Assembly (NCBI GenBank): GCA_011317545.1
Contig: WUJK01000012.1
Span: 695,001-759,000 of the forward strand
DNA from: Coniella vitis
Taxonomy: Eukaryota; Ascomycota; Sordariomycetes; Diaporthales; Schizoparmaceae
Direction of reading: 5' to 3'
DNA length: 64,000 nt
The number at the start of each line of letters is the position of its first letter. Within the stretch, counting starts at the first letter, position 1. The notes beneath the pieces were generated by a model. The model had not been told where the DNA came from and searched no databases. It saw only the letters and a list, made by a program, of their open reading frames with translations. The translations under genes and the position numbers were made by a program. Shown in pieces: positions 43,069 through 57,500 of the stretch.

Positions 43069-46000
43069 TCAACGCCGTCTAGCCGAAGACCTAAGCCGCT
43101 TCCGCGTGATACCTCCAGAAGCGGAGCCGCCACCGCCGGCGCCCTTCCTCCGACTGGAAGAGTTCGCGCCTGCCTTGGGACCAGCGCTTAGGCTGGTCTC
43201 TGGTAAGGGATTCACAGGCGAAGCAGTGATCGTGCTGTCTTCAACGTTAAACTCCAAATCATTAAGCTCATCTTCATCCATATCCGTGAGCTCTTCGCTC
43301 AACGCACGGACGGCCTCGCGTCCTGCCCACTGTTCTTCAATGGCAGTTGTGCCTTCAGGCTCAAATGCCTTGAGATACCATGGAATACCGCCTTCAGTCA
43401 AAGTGTTATGTGTCCCGTGACTGAGACTGCCGTTGGACTGTGGAGGTGTAAGTGGTGCTGGGGGTCCAATTTGCGGGCCGTGTGCGTAACCATCGTTGAA
43501 ATCGGGTGGCGTAGGCACCGACTTTACACCTTTCAGCATTGCGTCTTCGGGTTGCTGAGGTGCTACAACAACTGCATGCTCTCCCTTCGGGGCCGTGGCG
43601 TCAACGGCGTCAACAATAATCTCTACGCCGGAGTCCGCGGGCTGCTCTTCCTTGACTTCGATGCTCAGGTCGTCCAGCTCCATCTTGTCCGCGCTCTGTC
43701 CACCAGCTCCGCCATCCAATTGAGCTTCGGCGACAGTAATGAGACCTTCTTCGGCAGCGTCTGTCATGATGACATCTTGACCCGCATGTTTTGCTGCTGC
43801 GGCTTCTTGCTGCTGACGTGACGAGCTTTGCTTCCTGATTTCCAGGCTACTATCTATCATGCCCTCCAATTCCTTTTGCAGGTCGGCGTAATTCTTGGTT
43901 GCAATATCCGCTTCGGCTTTCAAAGCAGTTTCTAATTGCGGTTGAACTGACTTGAGGATACGCTTCCCAAGTCTCTTGCGGTCTCTAGCCTCAGAGTATG
44001 TGTTGTGCTTAGTAGGCGACGCATCCGGGGCCTCGACGCTGTATTGCTTAGGGTATTCGTGTATGTTAATGCCAACATGAATGACTTCGCAAAGATCATG
44101 AGCAAAGTCTAGGGTGGTGGTATAAAATCGCTTCTCGAATCTGCCTTGCAGTACGGTTAAGCCTTCCTTGAAGACTTCTTTGTCGAGCCTGGAAGAGATC
44201 ATCATTAGCTCCATTTCGAATCAAAGAGGCTGGTTTGGGTGAAATACTAACGCTAGAGCTTTGTCAATGACAGGCACGAGAAGTTTGTAGATGGGGAAGT
44301 AACATGTGTCGACGAAATCTTGCTCCATTTCGGCTTGCTCCAACTTGTTCAGTTCACGGTTAACCACGTCGTCCGCAAGGGACTTGAGCTGTTCAAGATC
44401 CTTCAGGAGCGTCTCGGCGAATTCAATGCGTCTCGCTAGACGAGACTTGCCGGACGGGCCCATGGCAGCAAAGTCTCGCCTTGTCAGCTCGATGGATGAG
44501 AAGGACTCCATCTGCAACTGCAACCTTTTGAGTAGCGCTGCTCCTCGGCGGGATTCTCGCTTCAAAGTCCAATATCGACAAGCTTCTGCGACATACTCTT
44601 TGCGCTTACGCAATGTGAAGCGTGCCAATCCGCTCTCTACTAGATCGAACACGGCCTGCGGTATGACGGGTGCTCCTGAAGGAAGCTTCCAGATCTTGCC
44701 AGTCTGCGCCGTTTTCTTATCACCAGAACCGGACAATTTAGCACCAATCATTTGCGACTCGTCTGGAGGATGTTCGGTGAAGGCATGTCGATGCGTAGCG
44801 GCAAGCTGCCGAGCCGAGTCTTGGCTGCTGGCCCAAATGCGTCCCTTCATGGTGCGCTTGTAGAATTTCTTAGCTTCTTTGATAGCAGTGGCAACACCAT
44901 GTTCCTCTTCGTAGTCTGGTGGGCAATGCTTATCGCAAAAGGCCTTGAGAACCATGCCGCCGTCAAGCACAGCAAGGGCGCCTTGGCTGTTTTTCATCTT
45001 GAGATACAGATGGGCCCGCCTTGCGCATGTGACGTGAAAAGCCTGGTAACATGCCTTGTTACCGCATTGTATGCAAGCTCCCATTTTTTGATTGCAGATG
45101 TAGCACTGCAGTTTCCAACGATTCTTGGGAACCTTGTCAACATCCATCACCGGCTCCATGAAGGTGTGATTTCCTAATGAAACCTCGGGGATCCACATTG
45201 CGCAGAGTAGGTGGGCCCATTTGGAGTTATTTGTTTGTTTGAATGCGCCGTCGGTGTTGGGACAGAAAATACACGTCTAAGTGTCGTTGTTAGTCGGAGC
45301 ACGGATCGCAAAGGCTTGTTTCTTCATCACTTACAGGAATTCCACGGCCTGCAAGCTGACACTTGCGGCACATCCACTGGCCTTCCGGTATAAAGGGCAC
45401 GCCATAGCACTCCTGGTGGACCGCAAGGTCGCAACCGTCACAGAACACTATTGCATTGGTATTTTCGCAGTCACCGTCGTCACAAATGGCGCATTTGCTG
45501 TCCTGCTCTTCCCCAGCTTGTTCTCCATTGACAGCCACGGCAGAGCTAGACCTAGGCCTGTGCGTTTGCGGGGGTTTCGGGTTTGGTTTTGGAATCCTCT
45601 TTTCGAGAGCATGCCACTCCTTTTCGATTTTGGTAATAGTGATTTCAAAGATTTCGCGGCTCACAGGTTCCAACTCGTGCGCTCTGCGTTGTGTATTCAA
45701 GGTTTCGAGCCACATATCGTCCTGTTCGTCCATGTCGTACTCTACACGACCGAGATTGGATCCGCTGTAGGACACGACAACTTCGCCCTCGGCTTTGTGT
45801 CCCAGTAATTGATCTACGTCTTCGTCCACGTGAGCATCACTGGCCTTGAGAAGACGCCGTTCCGGGCGGATGAAGTTGTCGCTCTCTTGATAGCCCACGT
45901 TCATCATAGCCTTTTCGACGTATTTTGCCTGGCCAAAGGTCTTGCTCTCAAACAATAATATCCGGTCTGTCTTGCGGTACGAGGGGTTCTTCAGGTCGAG

Positions 46001-46759
46001 ACGCTCTTTCGGAGTCTGGTTCAGGGTGGAGAGGATTTTGGGTGTTCTTGGGGTTTGGCCCAAGTCTGAGCGCGTCGCATAGAAGGAGACAGCCTCACGA
46101 GGTCGAGTCGTCCGCCGCCTCGTGGGCGTCTCGACGACAGGAGCTGGCGTAGCTACCGGCGCATCTGTCTGCGCGATAGGCTCGCCAGCAGCAACATCGT
46201 TTGTATGGATAGCATCTTTGAGAGGCGTTTTGTTGCCGTTGGCGTTCGGCTGTAAGGTAGGAGGTAGCGGGGGTGGGGTGGATTTTCGGGTGCCATCGAC
46301 GTCCTCGGAGTGAAAGATCATGAAGGTGGCTTCGGTGTCCAGGTTGGGGTGAAACTCTTCCCAGCCACGCTCTTCTCTGGGTTTATAGCCCTCGCTCTGC
46401 ACAACGGCCGCAGCAACAGCGGCGGCCGAGCTATACTCCATCTCTTCTTCAGGAGGGCGAGTTGTGGAGGCGCGAACGCGGGTGCTTCTCTCACGCGGGG
46501 CGAGGGCAGCGCGGGAGCGATTATTGGTTCTACGAGCAGCGGATCGAGGCCGTGAAGAGGCGGCGCGAGGGGATGGAGCAGAGGGCATTTCAACCTGCTC
46601 CTCAGTGGGAATGACCCTGCCACCGCCACCCGCCCCGCCTGCGACGTACTTCCTCCTCTTCAGGGGCGGCTCTTCATAATCTTGGGTTACTCTGCCTCGC
46701 GGGCGGGCGGCAAAGCGGGCAGAGCGGGAGGCCCTAGGTGTTGCGAGGCGCGAGGACAT
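43069..46759 (-). CDS. NTO1: NTO1-type PHD-finger protein (NuA3 histone acetyltransferase subunit, BRPF-like)
   Basis: Nto1 is the BRPF-like scaffold of the NuA3 complex, which acetylates histone H3 in the nucleus and reads methylated H3. Exons 46759-45335, 45276-44252 and 44188-43069 encode 1,189 residues; the introns are 58 nt (GTAAGT..CTTAG) and 63 nt (GTTAGT..TCCAG). A basic disordered N-terminus is followed by an EPL1-like segment (about 330-395, YDMDEQDDMWLETLN) and a PHD finger at 423-467 (CAICDDGDCENTN, CDGCDLAVHQECYG, WMCRKC). The extended PHD begins at 476 with TCIFCPNTDGAFKQT, WAHLLCAMWIPEV, CYICNQKMGACIQC and HVTCARRA. A helical region and an acidic then basic tail (ending RKRLRSSARRR) complete it. 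The first intron separates PHD from extended PHD. No bromodomain is seen, as in yeast Nto1. Confidence 0.94.
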
Positions 46760-49700
46760 TGCGGTGGGAAGAGCGGGCGATGTGGGCGAAGGAAGGAAGC
46801 GACGCTGTGAGCAGTAGGAACGGGTCGTGTCTGCGCGTCGTCAAGGGGAGACGAGGTGTACCTGCCAAAGGCCATCCGTAGCTGCTGGCATCGGAAAGAG
46901 CGATTATCAATGGCGTGCGGCTGTTTCAGGAGGGTGCCCAGTTGCTCGAGGTTCGCCAACGAGGAGTGCTGTTATCTGTTTTCGGAGCCCAGTGCAGGTG
47001 CGACAGACGGTGGAATTCAGGACTTGAGGTTGCTAACGCGCCTGCGGAGGTGGCCGCTAGCCGCTTTAGGAAACGATGTCGACAGGGATAGAGATCCCTG
47101 GTTTAGCGCAATCTGGGGCAAACAGCCCCGCCGCTTACGTAACCGACCACCGACGGCGGGCATCAACTTGCAATTCGTAAAACACAAGTACGTATAATTC
47201 ATGGCCCATTGCCGTGGCATATGCAGAGGGCTTTGGTGCGTTGAGCATGGGAACCGGCGTCTGTTCCTGCTTGGTATGCAAGGCAATCAATCAAGTAAAG
47301 GAATCTTGTCTTTTTTTTTTGGCCCACGGATTCCATACTTTGCAATAGCGGTTGCCCACGTGGGTTTGCGCCGGCAGAGACAAAGACCCTGAATCGATAC
47401 CACAAAGCATCTTGTTTGGCAATCAGATTCTGACATTTCAATGCGACCCGGCCAGCTGCAGGATGCAATGACGCCCACCCCCAGCCAACGCCAAGCAGAC
47501 AGGCGTAGTTGCAGTGAATGGCGCCGCGACCTCCAGCAAAAAACCGCATGGTGGTGAATAAGCCAAAATGCACACCGTCCTTTGCAATTTCACACCTGTA
47601 CTCCGTACTCTGTCATTGACCACACTCCGGTAGCAGCACCCATCGGCCCAAGCTTCCTCCTGCCCAAGACGTCATGCAAAGCCGTGCCCACGCAGTCCCC
47701 ACAGGGGTTCCTTGCGTCGACTCCGTGTACCCCAGATCTGGGCATCGTGACGTGCAGCTCCGCGCATAGCAACGCATCTGGCGTTGCATCTGGCCAGTGG
47801 AAGGGTCGGCAGGGCCTGGCAGGGTCTTGGAGGGGGCCCTGTGGCCGCCCCAAGGCGATACTTTGTCCGACTGCCATGTGGCATGCTTCGACTTGATCGC
47901 AGCGGCCCCTGCATCCGAAGCACCAGGCTAGAGCAGTTGCCTAGAAGGCACACTTGCGCTTTTACGTACATTCCACCCACACTTGGAGAGATTCTAGACT
48001 GCTAAACCAGTCGGCCATTTGATTCGGTCCTTCCCAATGCTGCTACTGCACCTTCCAGGCTCGCTTCCTCCCGTGTGCCCCGCCTGCCACGGCGGTCTCG
48101 CCCATGCAGCTGCTCGTCAGGTATTCTTTCGCCTCTTTTTCATCCTCCCTTCCTCCCACGACGATAGCCAAGCTCGCACTGCTCCTCATTCAACTTACAT
48201 GGCCGTTGCGAATCCAGGCCCTCCAAGTCCCTTGGAACAATGTAATGTCAACAGGGAAGTTCACGATGTGCCGTTGCCGCGGCTCTTCCGCCTTGAGGAC
48301 GATTGCCCAAGTGCCTCAAGGGGCCAAGTAATTCCCTGTGCCTCAATCTGGTGAAATAGTAAATAACTTGTGCAAGAAAGGCAACATTTCCTTGATACAA
48401 CAATGTAACTGCTCGCCGTCCACACCCACGGAAAAGTGAAAGCATATACTACAAGAACCAAGCTTCTTATTCTAGATTGCTCGGGACTCATTGTCAATTG
48501 CATTGCTGCCGAAAGGAAATGTGCTAAGCATAACATCTTGCTCACTGCGTCCGAGCTGACGGCGGGTTGCGCAAGCCAGTCGTGCAAGTGAACGCCGACC
48601 AGATGTGCCGTGGCAGGAGGGGCTTAAACTCAACAAGCCAACCAGTCGCTTACGCGCCCCGCCTTGTCAATGTTCAGCAATCTCAATATCAACCAAACGT
48701 CGAAGACCTCCCACACGGACAAAGGTACGCACAAGTCTTCAACAAGCGGCTTCAGATTCCATGTAGTTGGGCACACAGTGGATAGAGGCATCGCTGCCAC
48801 TAAGAATCAAATTCATATCGCTGTAGTCAGCGCGAACCATAGTGCTCTATATGACTGGTTAAAACGGTACGGAGCTGATCGCTTTCAGGTTGAGATCAGC
48901 ATTTTGAATCGTTAGCACTCGAACATTGGATACACAGTGTTTGCAGTTGATGCTTCGCTTCGGTATCATCAGCAATTTACCTGGATACTTGGCGGAACGT
49001 CTAGGCTGCTTGAACTCATGGTCTGAATACGCGACTGTAGTTGTACGTACGCACGTACTCTACAGTTGTATAAATGACACTAGTATTGTATGCTGGCAAT
49101 ATTTTCCAATAATGCACCTGCCGCCTTCAGAGGCAGATAGTCAGACGCGAAAAATCGACAAACTACGGCGAGTAGTTGGGAGAATCATACACAGATCAAA
49201 CAGAAACATACCAATCACGACCCATTCGGTACAGGTGACCCTCGACCCCTTGGAAGGAAAAAGGTGATTAAACTTACCCAGGGCATCAATGATACAAAAC
49301 ATCTTCCCCGTGAGGACGTGAAATATTGTGTAGATGATAGTGCTGAAGACCTTGCAAAGTACTCAAGTCACGAACTTGAGCCAGGACTCCGTCAAGCATG
49401 ACCAACCGAAAAGTCTCTCAATAATGATATCCACGGCACTATTGAGGCTCAATAGACGCCACAAATCTAGTATTCCTGTTTATATCCGTTGAATTCGATT
49501 GAATGGACAAGCCTGTGAGGTCAAAACAGAAAATCATAAGCTCAGGTGAGCACTTTGAGAGCAAGCCTCACTACCAGACAAGGGTGATGCTGATAATACC
49601 AGAAGGTGCTACCGTTTTGGCCGCCTTTACAAAATATCAAAATCAACAACTCAAGTGTATAATAATAAGATTGAATCACGTACGTGCTATATTGCGCAGT

Positions 49701-52700
49701 AATACTCCGGCTCAGCTTGCAATATATTGCATCGATGGCAATCTGCACAACAAACACCCCGAGCACTCATGGCAGCATACTCCTTCCAAACACACATTGA
49801 CACCATCCCCGTTTCCATACTAATTAAGCTATACCAAGCTCGCAGTGTACACGATTCCTGGCTATCTGCGTCTTCAACTACTATAGTAAGCCTATACTGC
49901 CTGTGGGTTTCACGAGGTGCATGTGTAGCCCCTTGGCACCAAAAGAAGCCCCAAAGTATCTGAGAGTAGCCTCGGTTGCGTCATGGTTATAATACAATTA
50001 CGAAAGCTTCTAGATTCTTTCACTGGAACGGGAAAGAAAAGAAGAAGGGAGGGAAAAAAGGGGAGGGGAGGGCCCGCTCTTTAAAATATCACCGGACGAT
50101 GCAGAGAAGCGATCGATATCGAGCATTTGCACCCAATAAGAGGCCTCAAGCAGTGCAACAACTTATACGTATATTTATAATATGGCATGGATATCTACCA
50201 GTCTTTAGCCTCGCCTAGCATCAAGTTTCTCACTGTCTGCGTACTGGATAAGCGCTGAGATTAAACCAAGGCCGAGCATATATAGCTCCGTGCCAGTTGC
50301 TTGACCATGGCAAAGTCACTACATATCAGAGGCGGCAATTCAAGTCGATGCCTGACAATTGCAGGGCTGGAATCGTAATATGGATATCCATTACGCACAG
50401 TCAATGGACCTGAGAGGAATTTCGGGGGCGTGTAAAGTAGAGTTAAATCTGTGAGTGTCGCGTTGTCTCAAAGGGATGATTTGGCTTTTGGTCACTTTGA
50501 CTACTCTGCCTGTACATTTTTATTATGTGACGAATAGGCAATATCTTTTTTTTTTTTTTCAAAAAAAAAAAAACGAGCATCAAGTGAGAGAATGCTTGCC
50601 CGAAATACGTTGGCGGAGGTATTTTGAAACATGCCAATCTCATACTATGGAAATCAAAGACTCATCATAACTTCCAAAGCAACTGGTACTCGTACTTGAA
50701 TGCTAATTGCCTAAAACACACGACTGGACACCACGAGAAGAACCGGAGCTCGCCATTCACATCCCCTAACGATTCTTTCACCTGCGCTTCTATACAGAAG
50801 GGCTTGACGAGTGTTTGGAATATATTGGGCTACCACACTTTTCAATAGGGATGACGATAGTGATCCAAGAAATATGCCGCACGGAGCATTGTGACCAACT
50901 CACAAGTATTTGTCTCTGGGGACGCATTTGTATTTCCTTTGGACTATTTCCATACTTGTGTTCGTTTACATTTGGGCCGCTCATCTTGTCTTGCGGATAG
51001 GCGGTGCTCCCGAGTTGCCTGCTGTATTAGATCCGGCAGCCTTAAAAGAAAACATGGAAAGTGGAAACTGGTTTTGTAGTAGATTCGGACCAGGAGTCTC
51101 TTTTCCATGAGCCTCTCCATCAAATGATGAAGTATCCAGCAAGCATGAGATACTCAACAACCCCCAATATATCTATTCACGCCACGAATAATGGGCACTT
51201 AAGACGAGACTACAACCTTGAGTCTTCGCCTTGAACGTTGCTACCCACCGTTCAGCAAGTATTTCATTCTACATTTTTGAAAAGCCGGCACTTGGCCTCT
51301 TGTCTGAGGAGAAATACTACAGCACAGCTGAGCGAACGCTGTGTAGACTTGAATGTCGTATCTCAGGCTTCTCGAGGAACCTCGCCATTGGCCACGCTTG
51401 GCCAAGAGGACCGAAAAGTTCAACATGTCTCTTCTTTCCATTATCATTACAAAAGCTAAACAGCAAAATTCACGACCGAAGTGGAACCACCAACGAAGCA
51501 AATGCACTAGAATGGAGCCCCAATACTGGCGTCCTCGCTGAGAGGTTTCCTCAGAACCATACTTTGAAAGTCTCGCCTACATCAAAAAGGTTTTTGGGCA
51601 TGCGTGACCCTCAGACAACACAAATACCCAAGAGGAGTGTTTCTGGTACAAGGATGCTATCATAAAGATACTATATATGGAGAGTCAAAGTTGAAAACCA
51701 ACAGCGAGCGCATGCCCTATTTTCGGCCGCTTGCTCTTCCTGCTGGAAATTTATCTGCTCTTGATGGCCCCCTCCCCCGACTGAGCTTGGTATGATATTG
51801 GACACGGTACCACTTTTTATTTTTTTTCTCTAAATGTTTTTTAATCCGTGATCATAATCCAGCCAGCAGTCACCAGGCCTGGACCACAATACTTCAAAAT
51901 TCCTCTCCATCCAGAACCAAGAAGGACAACACGGACTGGATGCATAGGTGCTCTTGGTCACCAACGCCAGCCACCAACAAAAAGTCTGCTCCTAGGGTTC
52001 TCAGACAGCACCACGAGCACGCTTTCCTCGTATCCGAGGACCATATCTCACATACAAATTGGGTCCATCACAGCGGGACTAGTCTGCATCTGGTGCATTC
52101 GCTGCGTTGCCCATAATGCTTTACGGGGCAAATGCGGCTACAGCAATATATTCCATGATCCAATAGCCAATCTCTGTTTGACACTTTCGATACTCAACTT
52201 GATGCAGAGGGCTCTCATACATGGCGCGAGGGAGTAGGATGCCGAGAATACAGCGGCCACGAAAACAGTGACAACACCCACCAATAATAACCATTTTCCA
52301 GGTCGACGCTGAAACAAACTTAAGGACCAAGCCCCCAACATCCTCCTACCCATTGTCCCCCATGACGAAGGACAAGTATGATTTCCCCCTGTCAAAAATG
52401 ATTACTACCATCATGGATCTCACAGAGACAGATCTGAAAGCCAACGATCATCCGATCTTTTCTACGCCAGCTGAAAGCTGCAGCTGCGACAGGCAATGCT
52501 CCAGAATCCAAGCTTGGCATAAGGATACGTCAAGTGCGGATGAAAACAACTTGGGGAGACCAGGGGTTGGCGTTGGCGTTGGCGTTGGCGTTGGCATACA
52601 TAGTGTAGCCTAGCGCTGCGATCACGTCTATAAAAGTCCCTCGGGCCAGAATGGAGACAAGCTTCTGTAGGGCGACGTTATCGTTGGCTGTCGAGCTCTC

Positions 52701-53500
52701 CAGTAGAACAACTACCCCGCGAGGGGCGGGTACTATGATGGAAGTACTATAAAGAAGCAGGGGCCTGGGAGCGAAAGCAGGTGGAGACGTGGCACGGCCA
52801 GGGTCGTCCATCGCGTAGTATGGTGACGCGCCTGTGCGGGAAACATCGTGAAAGTAGCGAGGGTTGCGGGTCGGGAAATCAGCGGCTGACCGACAGTTGT
52901 TGGTCGTCCTGGCCGGCAGCCTCATCATCAGACGTGGCCGGTATTGCGGTGTCAGAGAAGTCGCTGCATGCTAAGGTGGATCTCGGCAGTTCGTTGCGCA
53001 GAGTCTGGGGTAATGCCATGTTACATAGCATTGAGTCGTAGAAGAAAGAAGAAGATCAGCCATGGAAGACTGACATCAGCTTCCTCAGCCAAGGCGCTGG
53101 TATCAACGAGGCAAGTGAAGCGAAGGAGGACGGGGGAGATACTTTGGTTGTGAACCCTGAAGTTTGCTCCATGGCCAAGCGACAAGCCTGCAAGCAGGAC
53201 GTCTCGAGCAGGCAATGCTACTATACCAACAAGCACCTGCGGGCGAGTGGAACTGGGCCAGCTGGACAATGAACAAAGCCCACTGCCACGCTCAAGAGAT
53301 GCTTGGCGCATCAAACTGGGCCCGGGCAGCGCACAGACGGAAGGTGACCGACGATGAGGCTTCCCTAGGCGCGGCAGGCGAACCGAAAAAAGTACTGTGT
53401 ACTATATGCACAGTGCTGGCTGCCACGGACTGTCGAGCCTGTCGGCCTGGGTGCTTTGGAGAGCACACACAAAAACCGAGAATAAAAAGAGGGACCATGA
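46760..53500. other. Gene-poor region, left part
   Basis: 6.7 kb upstream of NTO1 with no gene I can support on either strand. Open frames are short, non-overlapping with one another in any exon-like way, and lack known motifs. From about 48.3 to 52 kb the DNA becomes AT-richer. A T12-C-A12 inverted run lies near 50550-50573, and a (GTTGGC)5 repeat at 52566-52595. The NTO1 promoter must lie in the first few hundred bases. Confidence 0.45.
52566..52595 (+). repeat. Hexanucleotide repeat (GTTGGC)5
   Basis: Five perfect tandem copies. Read on the minus strand it would give an alternating Asn-Ala run, in a frame without other support. Confidence 0.95.
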
Positions 53501-53575
53501 CGACAGAGACGCAGAAAGGCCAGAAGCGCAAACCCTTGTCCCATCATGTCAGCATCAACAGCCGTGAAACGACAT

Positions 53576-53621
53576 GCCGCCGCCGCCGCCGCCGCCGCCG
53601 CCGCTGCTGCTGCTGCTGCTC
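53576..53621 (+). repeat. (GCC)n(GCT)n trinucleotide repeat
   Basis: Nine GCC units followed directly by six GCT units. Confidence 0.95.
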
Positions 53622-54092
53622 TCGCCCTCGTCGACCGCGTCAGGCCGTCCTGGCTTTGCCGACCGGCCGTCCCTGGCGGGTTGCAGGTCGACTCCCGGGC
53701 CCAGAGATGCAGGTCATCGTTCCTGGCCTGCGCGAAGCAACATAGAATCTCAAACGCTAGTCGGCATCCTGTGGGACGCTGTGTGCCCTGTGTGCCCTGG
53801 GAAGCCGTCAGCGTCGGTCGAGAATCGAACGATTAAACCCGGGCACCTGGCGCGAACCCAGATAGCGGGCAGCGGGTTCAAGGACCCTGGAGACGGTCAA
53901 GACAGGGAGTCAGGTGAGCTCGTGGAGGGCGGCGTTGCTTTTGCACAGCAATGGGAGCATCCACATAGTGTTCACTCACGATGCGGCTGTTGCTGCTATA
54001 CATGCTTAGTAATAGTACATGGTAGGGAGGGGATGTGAAGCGGTGCACGTGAGCCACACAGTCTTTCCGCTGCATCAGGTGTTTTCTACGCT

Positions 54093-54458
54093 ACTATGTA
54101 GGTACCTTGGTAGGTACGGGCTTTACGAATGTACACAGGTACTTGGAGCCAATACTATGTACAGCTGCGATGCTCAGCAGTCCAATCAGCACCGAGACTT
54201 GGCCCTAGGTCCGCCTGGAAGGGGAAAAGCCAGCAGCTGTCTCACACTAGAGTGGGTACTGGGTACTTTGCACCACGGTCTCTTGCCATCCAGTCAAACC
54301 AATCTATCCGGGACGCATCATACGTCGTCTGCGAGCCTGCGATGATCACCACGAGCGCACTGCTCCAAACGGCAGGCCGCACGAACCCGGATCCTCGCCA
54401 TCTGCACGGCATACATGATACATGTTGCAGCGGCCGCACCTCGAGCGAGACGCGCAGC

Positions 54459-54505
<47 letters not shown>

Positions 54506-57500
54506 AAGACCCGTCTAGGTCACCAGAGGAACAACAACGAGAAGAGAAGGGGGCTAGGCAGCTTGGCTATGTATCGAGGAGCGATCTTGCAGGAATGCTG
54601 CTGATCCTCACGTTGCCAAGGATCCCGTGATTCGGTTCCCCCTCCTCCCGCGGGCAGCCAGTCGGCACGACGTCGCGAGCAGGCGTGGCGAGCCATGCAA
54701 ATATATCGAGCCCCATCCAGTCCGTCTTTTCAGCATGCCCTCTACCACAGACAGAAACCCGCCCTTGAACGCGGCGATGGGGAAAGTAAGCCGCGGTGTC
54801 ATCCCGCCCGTCTTTGGTGGCGGTGAGAGCAACCGAATTGTCGTATCACAAGCCAGCCGCTCTCCCTCAAGCTCGCTGCAATGCAGTGAACACGGCTGTT
54901 CTGATGTCGTGTAACACATGCAAGCCCCAGTGAGCTCCTTGGCCTCTGGCCGCCAGGGCCTGGAACCTTGGGAAGGGTTTCGTCTCTTTACTGTGTAGCG
55001 GAGGATAGGAGCCCTTGCGAGATTTGGGGGAAAGAGAACCAAAAGAAGTTGTTGGACAAGCACAACGAGTGATTGTGGTTGGAGGTGGGGATGGTGGTAA
55101 TGCACGGCAACCTTTTACATACTATCTATGTATTATGTAGGAGCTCTCCTCTCATTGCTCCATTATCACCCACAGATCGTGACAGGGGGTTCCCAGAAAC
55201 GGCGATGCACAAATCAGGGCTAGAGGATGCCCAGGTGGTGCACAGCGGCAGCAACCACGGATTGTAATTTCTGACAGCCGCCATCAGCGCCAGTCCCGTT
55301 AGCGATGCCCAGCGACGATCCGGGGTCCAAGGAGGAGCAAGGAGTGCAATCCTCTTCTACCCCGTGCTGGGAAGCGGAGGAGTAGGAGGAGGAGGAGCTG
55401 TGCACGGTCTTCGGCAGTGGGATGGGCGACGTTGTCTCATAATTGCTTGACAAGGCGGAGAAGTCTAACCACGGTCCATTCCAGTTGTGCATCGCCCAGT
55501 ACTATGTACCCAGCAGGGTGGTCAGGCGTCTTTGCTTCTTCTCCAAAGATTGGATTCATGTGTGTTTCTTCATGTTCCCTCCCTGGTCCCTGCTCATCGC
55601 GAAACGGCGGCCCCTCGCCCGTCAAGTCGCCGCGTAAGCCCCTCTCGTCTTTTCCCTCTGTCTCTGTGTCAACCGCACTCTTCCAGCCGAGGGCCCAGAG
55701 GTTATCAGTGACTCGCAGCACGGGCGCAGCGTTTCGATAACGTGCTTTGCGTCCCGGCGTCTGCGGAGGGGTTTCCATCGGCATCCCGCATCCGGAATCT
55801 ATGTGCTACTTCTCGTCCAAGCCACGCTGAGCACGCCTTTTTTCTCCGTTGGCTTGAGGGTGTGCACCCTGTATCATAGTATGTCCCTCCTCCACCGGAA
55901 GCATGCAAGCACTCCCATGGGGAAAGGGCCAAGAACGCGTGCGCGATTGGCTGCGAGACTAGATGAGGGTGTGGATTACTAGATCTGCCACTCACTGGCC
56001 ATACTATACAGCCACGAGGTTGTCCTTTGGAAGTCGTCAATTTGAGAAATCCAGATTGTTTCACCCTCTCATTTAACCACTTGGACATTTCTTTTCCTTT
56101 ACGTAGTACTATGATTTTCCAGTACATAATACTACATGCATGTCTCAGCGAGGCGCAGCGTGGGGCATCGTGGCGCACACGTAATTTTGTCAGGATGGCG
56201 AATGATTCCCATTCCTCTTCTCCTGTGCAGGCGTTGGAATGGAACTTGATTTCAGACACAATCTGCCTCTTTCTGGAAACACAAGTTAAGCGATTGTAAC
56301 GGTAAACAGAGTTATCACTGACGCTTCTATGGCAAAGGTGCGGAAATGGCCTCGATCTTTGGTGCCCGCCCTCCACACCATCTTCTTTCCACAGCCCTTC
56401 CCTTCCCTTGATGGGTGCGGCATGCACACACGCAAGCTGCACAACACGGCGTTTACCAACGCCACTCAGAGGCAACCAAGGCATCCCACCCTCTCTATCT
56501 CTCTGTCTCCGTGTCTCCTTCACTCTTGCGTTATCTAAAACCCCGAACCGTGCATATAATTATGCATGTGCAAAGGATTACTTACCTGCAGCATGAGGTC
56601 AGCATCCAAGTTTTTCTTTCTCGTTTTTTTCGTTACTTTTTCGAGAAGAAAAAAAAAAAATTGTTCCAAAGGACGTGTTAGAAGGTTTGGGGTGATATCC
56701 AGATTTGCACACCCGATAAGAGTGTTACTTGCAAAGTACGCTTGTCAAATCCATTCATATAACCTCCCCTGGGTTTGAAGAAGACAAGGAGAGAAGGCGG
56801 TGACCTGATCGTGGCGGACAACATCCCGAGCAGAGAAACAATAAACATACTATGATAGGCAGCATAGGTAATATACTATGACAATGTGTACAGCCCTCAA
56901 TTGGGGGGTTCTTTTTTTCTCTCACTCACCGAAATTTGTGTGGAGCTCGAGAGTCTCTTTTCCCCCTCCTTTCTGACCGGTCTTGAGGCGAAGAACAAAA
57001 AAAAATCTCACACAAGAAGAAAAGAAGTGACACGGGAGCCGGTATACGTACACAAGGGTCCGAAGCAAAAGCCTTGCGTGCGAGGCTGTGTGTGTCCTTG
57101 CTGGCGGGCCCCTTGGTGATTTTTTCTCCTTCTTTTCCGTGACAACATACTATGTAATGGCCCAGTAAGCAGAGGAGAGTGGGTATACTACTGTACAGCT
57201 TTGAAGATCGACATGAACCCCCCTGTGACACCAGATTGCCCGCTGACAATGTGTACATAGTAGTAAATAATAAATTGTATTCCCCCAGGGATTTTTTATA
57301 CCAAATTATCTACTATCGCAGTCGGTCGCTCTATACTGCCACGGCCTAATTGTTACCTAGTATATACATAGTGCTACCACTATGTATATAAATCATCAGC
57401 GCGATGATTTATTATGATTTACTATACTGTGACGTGTACTATACTATGTACAGCCGTTGACGCCATGTGGTTCCCTCCTGCTCGAATAATCGGCTGTTTC

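Noticed and set aside
52781..53260. Plus-strand reading with four cysteines after an in-frame TAG at 53039
   Set aside because: No ATG start, a stop in the middle, and only a 37-nt candidate intron to remove it. Too short to be credible.
55705..56523. 272-codon minus-strand open frame
   Set aside because: No recognisable domain, erratic composition with scattered cysteines and charged runs, and no supporting exons. Probably a chance frame in GC-rich DNA.
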